DNA of 64,000 nt, taken from the NCBI GenBank assembly GCA_046074645.1, contig JBJTOP010000008.1:1-64000 (forward strand), written 5' to 3'. The notes below the pieces were generated by a model. It had not been told where the DNA came from and made no database searches. It was given only the letters and a program-made list of their open reading frames with translations. Shown here piece by piece: positions 1 to 9,030 of this stretch. Source of the DNA: SXXK01 sp046074645. Lineage in GTDB: Bacteria; Planctomycetota; Planctomycetia; Planctomycetales; Planctomycetaceae. The position numbers were made by a program, and so were the translations under genes. Position 1 is the stretch's first letter. Every line of letters begins with the position of its first letter.

Positions 1-62
1 GCTCGCATTTCACCAGTTGCCCAGCGCAACCAAACGGCAGCCCCAGCACCAATTCCCGCTCC

Positions 63-150
63 AAAGGTGCCATGCACCTCACGTTCCCACTGCTGCGCAA
101 GGTGCCATGCACCTCATTTTCAAATTCACTCTTAAGGTGCCATGTACCTT
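63..150. repeat. Three RAYT-associated palindromes at 35-bp spacing
   Basis: Three near-identical 16-17 bp units occur at 63-79, 99-114 and 134-150. Each is an AAGGTGC stem, a 3-nt CAT loop and a GCACCT or GTACCTT arm. The GG of each unit lies at 66, 101 and 136, so the period is exactly 35 bp, and the 19-nt spacers are unrelated to each other. The same palindrome precedes the second transposase copy at 21806 and occurs at 40941. Short imperfect palindromes next to a Y1 transposase fit REP elements mobilised or maintained by RAYTs. That role is inferred from the association. Confidence 0.85.
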
Positions 151-177
151 GACAAATCCTGAACGTGTTTTTATTAT
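149..177 (+). promoter_or_regulatory. Sigma70-like promoter of the first RAYT gene
   Basis: TTGACA at 149-154 is followed by a 17-nt spacer and TATTAT at 172-177, close to the consensus. It lies 29 bp before the ATG at 206. The first two bases of the -35 box are the last two of the third palindrome (134-150). Anything that binds the palindrome, including the transposase, could therefore affect transcription. That autoregulation is inferred. Confidence 0.6.
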
Positions 178-205
178 GGATCGAGCATTTTTTGAAAGGT
201 GTTCT

Positions 206-1252
206 ATGCCTCGCGTCAATCGTCGTGAAATCTTTTCCGAAACGGACGTTCAGGTCTTCCATCTGATCAGTCGGTGTGTGCGTCGCAATCATTTGTGTGG
301 TCGCGATCGCAGATCGGGGCGTGATTATTCGCATCGTCGCGAATGGGTTCGCGGTCGTCTGGAAGAGTTGGCTGGCATGTTCGCCATCGAGGTGCTTGGT
401 TATGCGCTCATGGGCAACCACATGCACCTTGTCATTCGTACTCGCCCGGACGTCGCTGCCGGCTGGACTGACGGCGAAGTTGCCCTTCGCTGGTGGACGC
501 TCTTCCCACAGCGTCGCACATCGTCCGGTGCCGCGGAACAACCCACCGCAGAAGAGCTGAATCACATCAAAAACGACGCTGCCAGTCTTGCTGACAAGCG
601 TCGCCGACTGGCCAGTGTTTCATGGTTTATGAAGTGCGTTTCCGAGCCCATTGCCAAGCGAGCCAACCGCGAGGATGAAGTCACCGGCCACTTCTGGGAG
701 GCCCGCTACAAAGCTCAGCCGCTGCTCGACGAAACCGCCATTGCCACCTGCATGGCTTATGTCGATCTCAATCCCATTCGCGCCGCGGTTGCTCAAACGC
801 CGGAAACAAGTGAATTCACAAGTCTGCATGACCGGATTGCGGATCGTCAGGCTGCCGCGCCGGCCACTTCGGCGGCAGTTCGCGACACCCAGACCGAACA
901 CGGCCCCAAAGCCGGCTGGCTGGCCCCGATTGCGCTCGAACCGCCGCGTCAACAATCCCGCGACCATTGCACTGATCGTCGGCTCACCAATCGTGGCTGT
1001 CTGTTTATGTCGCTTGATCAGTATCTTCAGTTGGTTGACTGGACTGGTCGTCAGCTGCGTCTGGACAGGACTGGCCAAATTCCTCCACATCTCGAATCAA
1101 TCATTTCAAGGCTCGACTGCAGCATCGAGACGTGGATGGACCTTGTCAAAAACTTTCGCCGACGATTCCTCACCGAGGCTGGCCGTCCCGCAACGCTGCA
1201 ATCCATTTCTCGCTTGCGGCGACATTGTCGTGGCACGCATCGCCGTCCATGA
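206..1252 (+). CDS. RAYT / REP-associated Y1 tyrosine transposase (copy 1)
   Basis: This is a 348-residue member of the IS200/IS605-like Y1 transposase superfamily, RAYT branch, which cuts and joins single-stranded DNA at short hairpins. The metal-binding HUH-type motif is seen as NHMHLVI (His72 and His74). Tyr185 in YVDLNPIRA is the likely nucleophile by position. The ATG at 206 is chosen because copy 2 (21878) begins with the same residues and an upstream extension would read through the palindromes. The gene stands alone with no accessory TnpB, as is usual for RAYTs. Palindromes and a good promoter lie just upstream. All visible motifs are intact, so it may be active. Confidence 0.88.
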   Translation: MPRVNRREIFSETDVQVFHLISRCVRRNHLCGRDRRSGRDYSHRREWVRGRLEELAGMFAIEVLGYALMGNHMHLVIRTRPDVAAGWTDGEVALRWWTLFPQRRTSSGAAEQPTAEELNHIKNDAASLADKRRRLASVSWFMKCVSEPIAKRANREDEVTGHFWEARYKAQPLLDETAIATCMAYVDLNPIRAAVAQTPETSEFTSLHDRIADRQAAAPATSAAVRDTQTEHGPKAGWLAPIALEPPRQQSRDHCTDRRLTNRGCLFMSLDQYLQLVDWTGRQLRLDRTGQIPPHLESIISRLDCSIETWMDLVKNFRRRFLTEAGRPATLQSISRLRRHCRGTHRRP

Positions 1253-1310
1253 AAGCTTCTGATTCCGAGCAAATGGCTGTCAGCAGAGTGATATTTTCAG
1301 CAAATTGCGT

Positions 1311-2093
1311 TCAGGAGATCGTCGTACTGCGGTTTGGGGAAGTAACCTGAGTGAAATCGGCAGGCGGCGGCAGGATCCAGATTTCGTCGTAGTCCAGGGG
1401 CTGCAGAGCGCGGTAGCCTTCGTGCCGAATCAGCTCAAGAATCGCCAGAAAAATACCTACGATGCGAGCCTGAATTTTTTCCCCGGCAAAGAAGCAACTG
1501 AACGCCACGCGTTCCTCCGTCAGCAGTCGTTCTCGAATTTGTTCCTGGAACACCGACATCGGTGTTTCATCCATCCGGATGGCGATAGTTTGCTGAACAT
1601 CCGGGATTTGAACGATGCGGGCAAGAGCGCTGACCAGGTCCCAGAGTTCAACTTCGCGAATTCGGTCTTCGGCATAGTCACGACTGGATGTGGGCCGGTG
1701 GCGTGTCAGTCGTGGGTAGCGTTCAAGCCATTCTTCGCCGCGTTCTTCCAGCTGGGCAGCGGCATCGCAGTAACGACGGTACTGCATCAGCCGGGCGACA
1801 AGATCTGAGCCATCTTCAGAAGTGTCATCGGGCTCGTCAGCTTCCGCGACTGGTTCCTGAGGAAGAACCTCCCGACTCTTAATTTCCAGCAGTGTCGAAG
1901 CAACGACGGCAAAATCACCTGCCAGTTCGTAATCGGGATTTGAATGAGTGCTGAAAAAGACGTCAAAGTCGTTGGTAATGCGCGCCATGGAGACTTCGCA
2001 TACATCAATTTCGTGGCGGCGCACGAGGTGCAGGAGGAGATCGAGCGGGCCTCCGAACAAATCGGTTTCAAGGCGGTACTCAGTCAGCGTCAT
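1311..2093 (-). CDS. scpA: Segregation and condensation protein A (ScpA)
   Basis: This 260-residue kleisin of the SMC-ScpAB condensin bridges SMC heads and ScpB in chromosome organisation and segregation. The N-terminus has the hallmark FGGPLDLLLHLVRRHEIDV followed by the helix that contacts the SMC neck. The central part is acidic, and the C-terminal winged-helix region has a typical 'ARIVGIFLAILELIRHEG' segment. The length is usual for the family. No scpB or smc is in view: the upstream neighbour is divergent and the downstream one is the transposase. In many genomes scpA and scpB are adjacent, so their separation is noteworthy but not rare. Confidence 0.93.
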   Translation of the reverse strand: MTLTEYRLETDLFGGPLDLLLHLVRRHEIDVCEVSMARITNDFDVFFSTHSNPDYELAGDFAVVASTLLEIKSREVLPQEPVAEADEPDDTSEDGSDLVARLMQYRRYCDAAAQLEERGEEWLERYPRLTRHRPTSSRDYAEDRIREVELWDLVSALARIVQIPDVQQTIAIRMDETPMSVFQEQIRERLLTEERVAFSCFFAGEKIQARIVGIFLAILELIRHEGYRALQPLDYDEIWILPPPADFTQVTSPNRSTTIS

Positions 2094-2281
2094 TGCGGTC
2101 TCGAATCCAAAGCGAGATTGACCGGCAAATATTGAGAAGAATCGGACAGCTGGCCGGTACGACTGGACTGTTTTCCACTTTTCTCCGAAAAAACATCAGG
2201 TTTTCTTCAAGATTGGCTCGCCCTTTGCCTGCAGAATGTGCCTCCCGGCAGCAACGGTGAAGTTGATCTCAGAGGTGTGTG

Positions 2282-3637
2282 ATGGCGATTGAGTTTGACT
2301 GTCCGCGGTGTTCCGCGACGATTCGAGTGCCCGATGCCTACAGTGGGCGTCAGGGACGGTGCCCCCAGTGCAACGAACGGCTGCTGGTGCCATTGGTTGC
2401 TGTACCGGATGTCTCCCAGACGCCGCCCCCTCCGCAACCAGCCTTACTTCAGCCCTCATCTGCTGCTGCCCCGCCTGTTTCGGTGTCGATTCCGATGACA
2501 ACAGGTGGAGTGGACGTGATGCCGGGAGCGTTGGTCGCCACAGCGACCACGGCAACCACAGTTCCCGCAAATCCAGCAGTGTCCGCGAGCCATGGAGCCG
2601 GCCAGGTTTCTGTCTCGAATGCGGTCCCGCCAGTCATCGGGGGCGGTGGCTTTTCCGGAATTCCATCGGCCCATTCAACACCAGCGGCGCGTTCCTCAAA
2701 AACACGTTCTTCGCGGCTCAACCGTCGTCGCCCTTCTCGAGCCCTTGTCATTGGTATACCGGTCATTGGGTTTCTTCTGCTGCTGGCAATTCTCGCCCTG
2801 ACAATCCAGACGGGTCCTGAGATGCAGGGTGAAATCAAAGGCCGGATTCTGGCAGAGAAATCGTTGCCGCGAACAGTGGTGCCGTGGTCAGATACCGGGG
2901 TTTCGAGTGAGCAGCAGCAGCTCCTTCAGGCGGCGCTGGCAGAGAATCCTGAAACTTTCTCCAGTGAATTGCTCGTTTGTCGTCTGCTGGGGACTCCGAC
3001 AGGACTTGAAATCCAGCTAACAGCGGCGACTGGCGCGCGGTGGTGCGCGGTGAACCCGCATGATGCCGGTCAGAAGGCTCTTGCGATCTGGCTGAAGCAG
3101 CAGCGTGTTCGGCTGGGTGAGCAGCGTCGTACAGAGATGATCGCAACACTCTCTGCCTGGTGCCAGGACAAGGTGCGGCAGATCAATGGCGAACAAATTG
3201 CGATCGACGCGGCAATGGCTCGTGACAATGGAGTGCTGAACGCCACGGTGGACAGTCTCGGTTATGCGGTGCAGGCGCGTGCGGGAAAGCGACTGGTGCG
3301 GGCAGCGGCCGAGGACGACGCAGGCTGGATTTACTTTTGCGTCTCAGGCGACACGGAAACGCTTACTTTGGAAGGTCGCAGTCACGGCAATTCCGGACTG
3401 TTATTCCCCGGCAGATATGAAGTGACGCTCGAAGCACCTGCCGCTGTCAGTACTCCGGCCGCCCCCGTTGAAAACTCGAAGTCAGATTCTGAGAAGAGCG
3501 ACGGCTCAATAATGGAGGACGATAAAAAGGGTATGAGCGAGGGTGACGGAGAGAACGGTGACGAAGGTGAAATGCAGGAGAAGGACGCCTTCGGTGAGGC
3601 AATGAAGGCAAAGATTGAACAGGAGAAAGCTCAATGA
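2282..3637 (+). CDS. Zinc-ribbon, single-pass membrane protein of unknown function
   Basis: The protein has about 451 residues. An N-terminal zinc ribbon of two CPxC-type pairs (CPRCSATIRVPDAYSGRQGRCPQC) is followed by a long Pro/Ala/Ser-rich linker. One transmembrane helix lies near residues 155-180 (LVIGIPVIGFLLLLAILALTI). A C-terminal domain of unknown fold ends in an acidic, Lys/Asp/Glu-rich tail. A GTG at 2279 directly precedes the ATG at 2282, and either could be used. The stop overlaps the next start in ATGA (3634-3637), so it is probably translationally coupled to the aldo/keto reductase. Such ribbon-linker-TM proteins are common in planctomycetes, but I do not recognise a function. 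Confidence 0.75.
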   Translation: MAIEFDCPRCSATIRVPDAYSGRQGRCPQCNERLLVPLVAVPDVSQTPPPPQPALLQPSSAAAPPVSVSIPMTTGGVDVMPGALVATATTATTVPANPAVSASHGAGQVSVSNAVPPVIGGGGFSGIPSAHSTPAARSSKTRSSRLNRRRPSRALVIGIPVIGFLLLLAILALTIQTGPEMQGEIKGRILAEKSLPRTVVPWSDTGVSSEQQQLLQAALAENPETFSSELLVCRLLGTPTGLEIQLTAATGARWCAVNPHDAGQKALAIWLKQQRVRLGEQRRTEMIATLSAWCQDKVRQINGEQIAIDAAMARDNGVLNATVDSLGYAVQARAGKRLVRAAAEDDAGWIYFCVSGDTETLTLEGRSHGNSGLLFPGRYEVTLEAPAAVSTPAAPVENSKSDSEKSDGSIMEDDKKGMSEGDGENGDEGEMQEKDAFGEAMKAKIEQEKAQ

Positions 3638-4668
3638 AGCGACGACGGCTGGGCGGCAGCGGGATCACGGTTTCTGAAATCTGCATGGGCACAATGACTT
3701 TTGGCAGTCAGTGTGACGAGTCGCTGTCATTTCGAATCATGGATCGGGCGTTCGATGCGGGGATTGATTTTTATGACGCGGCGGAAATGTATCCTGTGCC
3801 ACCAACGGTCGAGGCCTTTGGTCGGACCGAGGAGATCGTGGGACGGTGGCTAAAGACAAAGCCGCGTGAGGCGGTGATTGTGGCGACCAAAATCACGGGC
3901 CCGGCGCACGGCTGGTTTGTGCCTCCCGTGCGGCACGGTCATTCCGCGCTGGATCGCCTCCAGATCATCCGCGCGGTCGAGGCCAGTCTGCGACGCCTTC
4001 AGACAGACTATATCGACTTGTATCAAACGCACTGGCCAGATCATGGGATGCGTTACGAGGACATTCTGGAGCCCCTGACGAGACTTGTGCAGCAGGGCAA
4101 GATTCGCGCCCTTGGGTGCAGCAACGAAACCTGCTGGGGTCTGATGAAAAGTCTGGCAGCGGCAGAGCGAGGGGGACTGTGTCGTTACGACTCAGTGCAG
4201 AACAATTTCAGTCTGATCAATCGTCGCTGTGAGAGTGAGTTGGCTCAGGTTTGCCGTCGCGAGAATGTGTCGTTGCTTCCATTTTCGCCGCTGGGTGGCG
4301 GAGTGCTCACGGGCAAATACCAAAAGCAGGACCCACCAGGAGCCAGGTTTACGGAATATCGGCGGCTGGGCGAGCGTCAGCAGAGGTTGGCGGAACGCTT
4401 TTTGAATGACAGAACCCGGGAGACGGTACAGCGGTTGCAATTGATTGCTGCGGATCTGAATGTTCCTCTTGCGGCCCTTGCGGTGGCATGGAGCAAGCAG
4501 CACGACTTTGTGGCCTCCACAATCATCGGTGCCACGAATGTGGCGCAGCTGGAAGAAAACCTGCTCGGCACTGATTTGCTCCTTGACCAGACAATTCTGA
4601 GGCGGATTAACGAGATTGATGAAATGATTCCGAACCCGATGAAGGAAGACGGTTTGCGGCGGCTGTAA
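3634..4668 (+). CDS. Aldo/keto reductase
   Basis: This 344-residue NADPH-dependent oxidoreductase has an (alpha/beta)8-barrel and probably reduces aldehydes or ketones. The substrate is unknown. Catalytic tetrad segments are visible: Asp and Tyr in DFYDAAEMY, Lys in VIVATKITGP, and His in YQTHWPD. The C-terminal nucleotide-binding segment is 'STIIGATNVAQLEENL'. The sequence resembles the Tas/YajO branch. The start overlaps the upstream stop by four bases (ATGA), so the two genes form a coupled pair, and the following membrane protein may belong to the same unit. Confidence 0.92.
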   Translation: MKRRRLGGSGITVSEICMGTMTFGSQCDESLSFRIMDRAFDAGIDFYDAAEMYPVPPTVEAFGRTEEIVGRWLKTKPREAVIVATKITGPAHGWFVPPVRHGHSALDRLQIIRAVEASLRRLQTDYIDLYQTHWPDHGMRYEDILEPLTRLVQQGKIRALGCSNETCWGLMKSLAAAERGGLCRYDSVQNNFSLINRRCESELAQVCRRENVSLLPFSPLGGGVLTGKYQKQDPPGARFTEYRRLGERQQRLAERFLNDRTRETVQRLQLIAADLNVPLAALAVAWSKQHDFVASTIIGATNVAQLEENLLGTDLLLDQTILRRINEIDEMIPNPMKEDGLRRL

Positions 4669-4820
4669 GTCTGTTGCCGGTGTGGATTTCGGCGGAATTT
4701 GACAATTCAGTTCCCCCGTTGTCGCGAATTCGATACACTCCTCAGCGGATTCAGGAGGTTTTCCGCGGCGGGAGTGCTGTATGCAGCCCGCTCCGTTCCG
4801 AAGCGCAAGGATGTTGGGAC

Positions 4821-6482
4821 GTGTCTACACTCATACTTTTTATTTGCGGCTGCATCCTCTGCCTGCTCTTTCTGGGGGCACTCTACGCAGATCATGTGGA
4901 CGCGGGATTTCTGTTCGAGGGTCGCTGGCTGGGACCGCTCTTTGGGGCATTTGCTCGTTTTTGGGGTACACTGGCGGATTCACTGACGGCCGTCGTGGTG
5001 CTTGGACTTTCCCAGCTTTCGTGGGTGCTGGCTGCCAGTTCCGGGGGAATTGGGCTGCTGCTGATTTTATTCATGCTTGGTGGCGGCATTGCGGCGGACG
5101 CGGATGTGTTCATGAGTGATCTGCGGGCACCGTTGAAGTCGGGGGGGGTACTGGATCAGATACCAGGGTTGACTACGACGGCAGATGCGAGGCTCTCGAA
5201 TCTGGCGCGACTGGATCGGGATGATTCTGATTTGTTTTCGTCTGGTGGTGGCCGTTATCTGATGCTGAATGTACCGGACGCCATACCATTGCAGCAGCGG
5301 CCTCGGGCGCGGCGATCTCTGGAGGGCGTCGTACGCGATATGCCCGAGACGGACGTGGGCCCGGGATTGCTGAGACCACGATTGCTGATGGAGTTTCGTC
5401 GCCGGGGAACGCAGCAGAGCGATATCGAGCGGTACGGTGAGCAGCGAACGCTGGGAGTGTTGCTGGAGGAACTTCCTGAAAGCTCCGTCATCGAGCGTGC
5501 TCTGAGGCTCTTGTCTTTTGATGGCTGGCGGCCGAATTTATCCGGAGGTCCGGAACCGGAGCGGCAGGAAATTCTGAGCGAGTCGACGGTGGCTGAGCTG
5601 CGTGAAGTGGAACGCGGGGTGCAGGTCTACGCTGGAAGCGCTGTCTCTTCAAGCGACATCGAGATCGACAAACGGGCACCGGAGCTGTCGGAAGACGGTC
5701 TGGTGCGAGTTGAACTGGGAATTCGGAATGCCGGTCAGGAAATCATCGACGGATTGATAGTGCGTGAGCGACTGCCTCGGGGGACGCAGCTGTTATCTGC
5801 AGATCCTCTAGCGGTTTATCGTGATGATGAGCTGGTTTGGCGGCTGGATGACCTGCGAACGGACGAGCAGCGGTTGCTGCAGTTTACAGTGCAGCCGAAT
5901 CCGGATCTGACTGTGGATCCTGGAGCGGGCGAGGATACTGTGTTTGTGACGGAGACAATCATCTCTGCGTTGCTGGCGGTGACCAGTCCCACGGATGTGA
6001 CTGGTGACCGTCTGCAGCCGGCTCGCGGGGGTGATGAGAGGGGTGAAACGGATGAACGCGAAGCAGACTGGCCGAGTTTGTATGAACAGCCTTCTGACCG
6101 ACGACGGTTGCTTCCGGACATTTCCTCGCTGGAGCTGTCTGAGGACCTGAATATCCGTTTGCGAGTTGAAAGGGAGTCGGAGGAGGCGGCAGTGGGTGCG
6201 TGGACCCGCGTGTTCTTCGACCTTGAGAATCGGGGCGAATCTGAGTTGTCAGGGATTCAGTTGCGAGTGACGCTGGATGAGGCTCTTGAGCATCCGCGAT
6301 TGACTGCTGACTCGATTGATCGGTCGATTGTCGCTGATGTTGCTCGTCTGAGGCGAGGAGAGACGCGTCAGGTGGTGCTGACGGTGCGTCCGGTGCGGGC
6401 CGGTTTCTTTCGCTGCACGGCTGAGGTGTTGAGTTCTGGAGTGCAGGCGAACGTGGAGAGCTTTGAGATTATCTCGCGATGA
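4821..6482 (+). CDS. Membrane protein with DUF11-like C-terminal repeats
   Basis: I chose the GTG at 4821, preceded by AAGG; the frame also stays open to 4674. The protein then begins with a hydrophobic helix (STLILFICGCILCLLFLGALY). A second hydrophobic region around residues 50-105 includes a Gly-rich membrane segment. A long, probably extracytoplasmic region follows, with two Ig-like stretches: 'RVELGIRNAGQEIIDGLIVRERLPRGTQL' resembles DUF11, and 'RVFFDLENRGESELSGIQLRVTL' is similar. Such domains usually sit in envelope proteins. The precise function is unknown. The 3' end overlaps the convergent pseudouridine synthase gene by 14 bp (6469-6482). Confidence 0.72.
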   Translation: MSTLILFICGCILCLLFLGALYADHVDAGFLFEGRWLGPLFGAFARFWGTLADSLTAVVVLGLSQLSWVLAASSGGIGLLLILFMLGGGIAADADVFMSDLRAPLKSGGVLDQIPGLTTTADARLSNLARLDRDDSDLFSSGGGRYLMLNVPDAIPLQQRPRARRSLEGVVRDMPETDVGPGLLRPRLLMEFRRRGTQQSDIERYGEQRTLGVLLEELPESSVIERALRLLSFDGWRPNLSGGPEPERQEILSESTVAELREVERGVQVYAGSAVSSSDIEIDKRAPELSEDGLVRVELGIRNAGQEIIDGLIVRERLPRGTQLLSADPLAVYRDDELVWRLDDLRTDEQRLLQFTVQPNPDLTVDPGAGEDTVFVTETIISALLAVTSPTDVTGDRLQPARGGDERGETDEREADWPSLYEQPSDRRRLLPDISSLELSEDLNIRLRVERESEEAAVGAWTRVFFDLENRGESELSGIQLRVTLDEALEHPRLTADSIDRSIVADVARLRRGETRQVVLTVRPVRAGFFRCTAEVLSSGVQANVESFEIISR

Positions 6483-7425
6483 ATTTGAGAAAGGCGTTGA
6501 ATTCGGGTGGCAGCGGTGACTCGAAATTGAGTGGTTGTTGTGTGCGGGGGTGAATGAATCCCAGCACTGCAGCGTGGAGAGCGAGCCGCTTTTCGCGCCA
6601 CGGGATTTCCTGAAGTAATTCTGGACGATAGCGAGGATCGCCGAGGACCGGATGTCCGGCTTCCGCGAGGTGGACGCGGATTTGATTTCGGCGGCCGGTT
6701 TCAAGTCTGATCTGGAGTCTGGAGACGGCCGGGCAGCGAGTCGATACCGTGAATTGGGCCAGAAGTTTCCAGTGGGTGATGGCAATTTCGCCCTGATTTG
6801 CGTCTCGGGTGGAGTAGCGGCTGAGATTTTTGCCGGTGGTGAGGTAGCTGCGGATGGAGCCTGAAGATTCGGGGAAGCTGCCGGCCGTGAGTGCTTCGTA
6901 GCGACGGTCGGCCGTATGTTTTGAGAACTGTGCCTGCAGATGTTCGGCGGCAGCGGGAGTTTTTGCGAAGACGAGCAGCCCGGAGACACCACGATCGAGG
7001 CGGTGTACAAGTTGTGCAGCGCGGGCAGAGGAGGTGCGGCGAAGATATTCGCCGACGCGGGAGACGAGGGTGTGAGGTTCACGGCCATCGGTGGGAACGG
7101 TGAGAAGTTTTGCTTCTTTATCAACAACGATCAGATCGGGGTCTTCGAAGACAATTCGAAAACCTCGATTGAGATGCATTTCAGGTCGTTTTCGGGGCGA
7201 GTAGTTGCGGCCCTGTTCGTAGCGGACCTGAATGAGATCACCGGACCGAACTGGTCGGCCGGGCTGAATTTCCAGCTGCCCATTGATTTGCACACAGTCG
7301 TGGTCAAAGAGCCCGGTGACGAAGCTTCGAGAACGGCCGATCAACTGCTGGACAGCGCGATCAGCGCGAGCGTTGATCAGAGGAGAGTCGGGATGAATCT
7401 GAAGGTTACGGCATTCGATGGGCAA
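6469..7425 (-). CDS. RluA-family pseudouridine synthase
   Basis: This 318-residue enzyme isomerises specific uridines in rRNA or tRNA to pseudouridine. An N-terminal S4-like RNA-binding segment (residues about 15-75, 'RADRAVQQLIGRSRSFVTGLFDHDCVQING') precedes the catalytic domain. The catalytic motif HRLDRGVSGLLVFAK holds the nucleophilic Asp, and a second RluA signature is 'RLETGRRNQIRVHLAEAGHPVLGD'. The target base cannot be told from sequence. It is convergent with the upstream membrane protein, overlapping it by 14 bp. It has its own upstream region, shared with the divergent HD-GYP gene. Confidence 0.93.
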   Translation of the reverse strand: MPIECRNLQIHPDSPLINARADRAVQQLIGRSRSFVTGLFDHDCVQINGQLEIQPGRPVRSGDLIQVRYEQGRNYSPRKRPEMHLNRGFRIVFEDPDLIVVDKEAKLLTVPTDGREPHTLVSRVGEYLRRTSSARAAQLVHRLDRGVSGLLVFAKTPAAAEHLQAQFSKHTADRRYEALTAGSFPESSGSIRSYLTTGKNLSRYSTRDANQGEIAITHWKLLAQFTVSTRCPAVSRLQIRLETGRRNQIRVHLAEAGHPVLGDPRYRPELLQEIPWREKRLALHAAVLGFIHPRTQQPLNFESPLPPEFNAFLKFIAR

Positions 7426-7658
7426 CGGGAACTCGCTTTCTGATTGTGAGGAGACTGCGGGTGATGAATATAGCGAGTGTGCTGGAAAAAGTGTGTGGTG
7501 GAGGCGAGTTGGAGGGTGGGGTTCAAAAAGTTGAGACGGAAAGCTTCATGCGTGATTTCCTTGAACTAAGGTGAAATTTGAAGTGGTGTTTTCCGACCCT
7601 CGACAGGATCCTGCTGCGCCCACAAGACTGCTCCAGGCGCACAACATAGGAAAACCTA

Positions 7659-8906
7659 ATGGACATAAAACGAAGCTCCGTGGGCATTCCTGCATCTGCT
7701 CAGGGAGAAGCTGTGTTCGTTCGTGGCCATGGCCTGCGGGGCATCATGCGTGAAAAACCATGGTCAGAGGATGCATGTGACGAGCCTTCAGACGTGGGTC
7801 CCGCGGTGTGCTGGCGTCAGATTGACTGTTCTGCGCGAATTCTGATCGCGGCTGCTGATCCACTTGAAGCAGAGTTTTTGAGGCGGCAGTTACGCGCTGC
7901 GGGCTATCGTTTTTTTTTCACCACTTCCGACTGTCGCGGGACACTGCTGAAGATGCGTGAAGAGCATCCGGACGTCGTGCTGCTGGATGCCAGCCTGCCC
8001 GGTCACGGAAGTCTGAACTTGCTGCGTGTTGCTGGTCTGGATTCAGTGCTGCAGCACATTCCAATTCTGCTGATTTCACTCGATTCGGACGGACAGGTTC
8101 GGCGGCAGGCGCTGGAGCTTGGCGCCAGTGACTTTCTCCGAAAGCCGCTTGATGAAGAAGAATTGTTTCCACGAGTACGAAATGCAATTGTTGTGCGGCG
8201 TCATTACCAGAGGGAGATGGCCGAGGCGCTGCGGATGGAGCAGCAAAGCGAAGAGCTGGAGTTCACTCGCAGGCAGTTAATTCTGTGCCTTGCGCGGGCT
8301 GCGGAACACCGCGATCAGCATACAGGAAACCATGTCATTCGTGTCGGTCGTTATGCGATGATGATTGCCAGACAGATGGGCTACCCGTCAGACCGTCTCG
8401 ATCTTCTGGAGCAGGCTGCACAGCTGCATGATGTCGGAAAGATTGGTATTCCTGATGCGATTCTGTTCAAGCCGGGACGACTGGCGGAAGATGAATACGA
8501 ACTGATGAAGAAGCACTGTACGCTCGGCCGGCAGATCATCGATCCAGCGGGAAGTCGGGCTTTGAATTACGATGGCACCCCCAGCTCATCCCCTCTCCTG
8601 TTTCTGGCTGCAACAATCGCTCATTCCCACCATGAACGCTGGGACGGCACTGGATATCCACTGGGGCTTAGCCGTACCGATATTCCACTGGAAGGTCGCA
8701 TCGTCGCCGTTGCTGATGTCTTTGATGCTCTGGCAAGTCGTCGTCCGTACAAGGAACCCTTCTCTCGCGAAGCCTGTCTTGAAATTATCAGTCAGGGGCG
8801 TGGCACACAGTTTGACCCTGATGTCGTCGATGCATTCATGGCCTGTCTGGAGCCGATCGAGCAGGTGCAGCGGGCGCTGATGGACGTGGATGGACATGCG
8901 GTCTGA
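7659..8906 (+). CDS. Response regulator with HD-GYP phosphodiesterase domain
   Basis: The protein has 415 residues. After about 55 unassigned residues comes a receiver domain (about 60-180) with phospho-acceptor Asp110 (VVLLDASLPG), Ser140 and Lys162 (FLRKPLD). The acidic pocket is reduced to one Asp (IAAADPLE instead of a DD pair). The HD-GYP domain (about 205-400) has HD at 257-258 (QLHDVGKIG), HHERWDGTGYP with the GYP triad at 332-334, and a late 'VADVFDAL' helix. HD-GYP domains hydrolyse cyclic di-GMP, so this is probably a signal-controlled phosphodiesterase. AGGA lies about 9 nt before the ATG. No histidine kinase is adjacent. Confidence 0.92.
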   Translation: MDIKRSSVGIPASAQGEAVFVRGHGLRGIMREKPWSEDACDEPSDVGPAVCWRQIDCSARILIAAADPLEAEFLRRQLRAAGYRFFFTTSDCRGTLLKMREEHPDVVLLDASLPGHGSLNLLRVAGLDSVLQHIPILLISLDSDGQVRRQALELGASDFLRKPLDEEELFPRVRNAIVVRRHYQREMAEALRMEQQSEELEFTRRQLILCLARAAEHRDQHTGNHVIRVGRYAMMIARQMGYPSDRLDLLEQAAQLHDVGKIGIPDAILFKPGRLAEDEYELMKKHCTLGRQIIDPAGSRALNYDGTPSSSPLLFLAATIAHSHHERWDGTGYPLGLSRTDIPLEGRIVAVADVFDALASRRPYKEPFSREACLEIISQGRGTQFDPDVVDAFMACLEPIEQVQRALMDVDGHAV

Positions 8907-9030
8907 GCGGTCCAGAGGTGTTTGCGGGATTCCTCTTCGCGGAAATGCCGAGTAACAGACTCGCCCCAGTCGCTTCGGCACGCGAAAATCAAGTCCATCA
9001 ATTCAGGCAGGTTCAGCACTGGGGTCGTTG

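Noticed and set aside
63..150. Possible short CRISPR array (three repeats at fixed spacing)
   Set aside because: Repeats are only 16-17 bp, palindromic and next to a RAYT gene. The 19-nt spacers are too short and no cas gene is in view.
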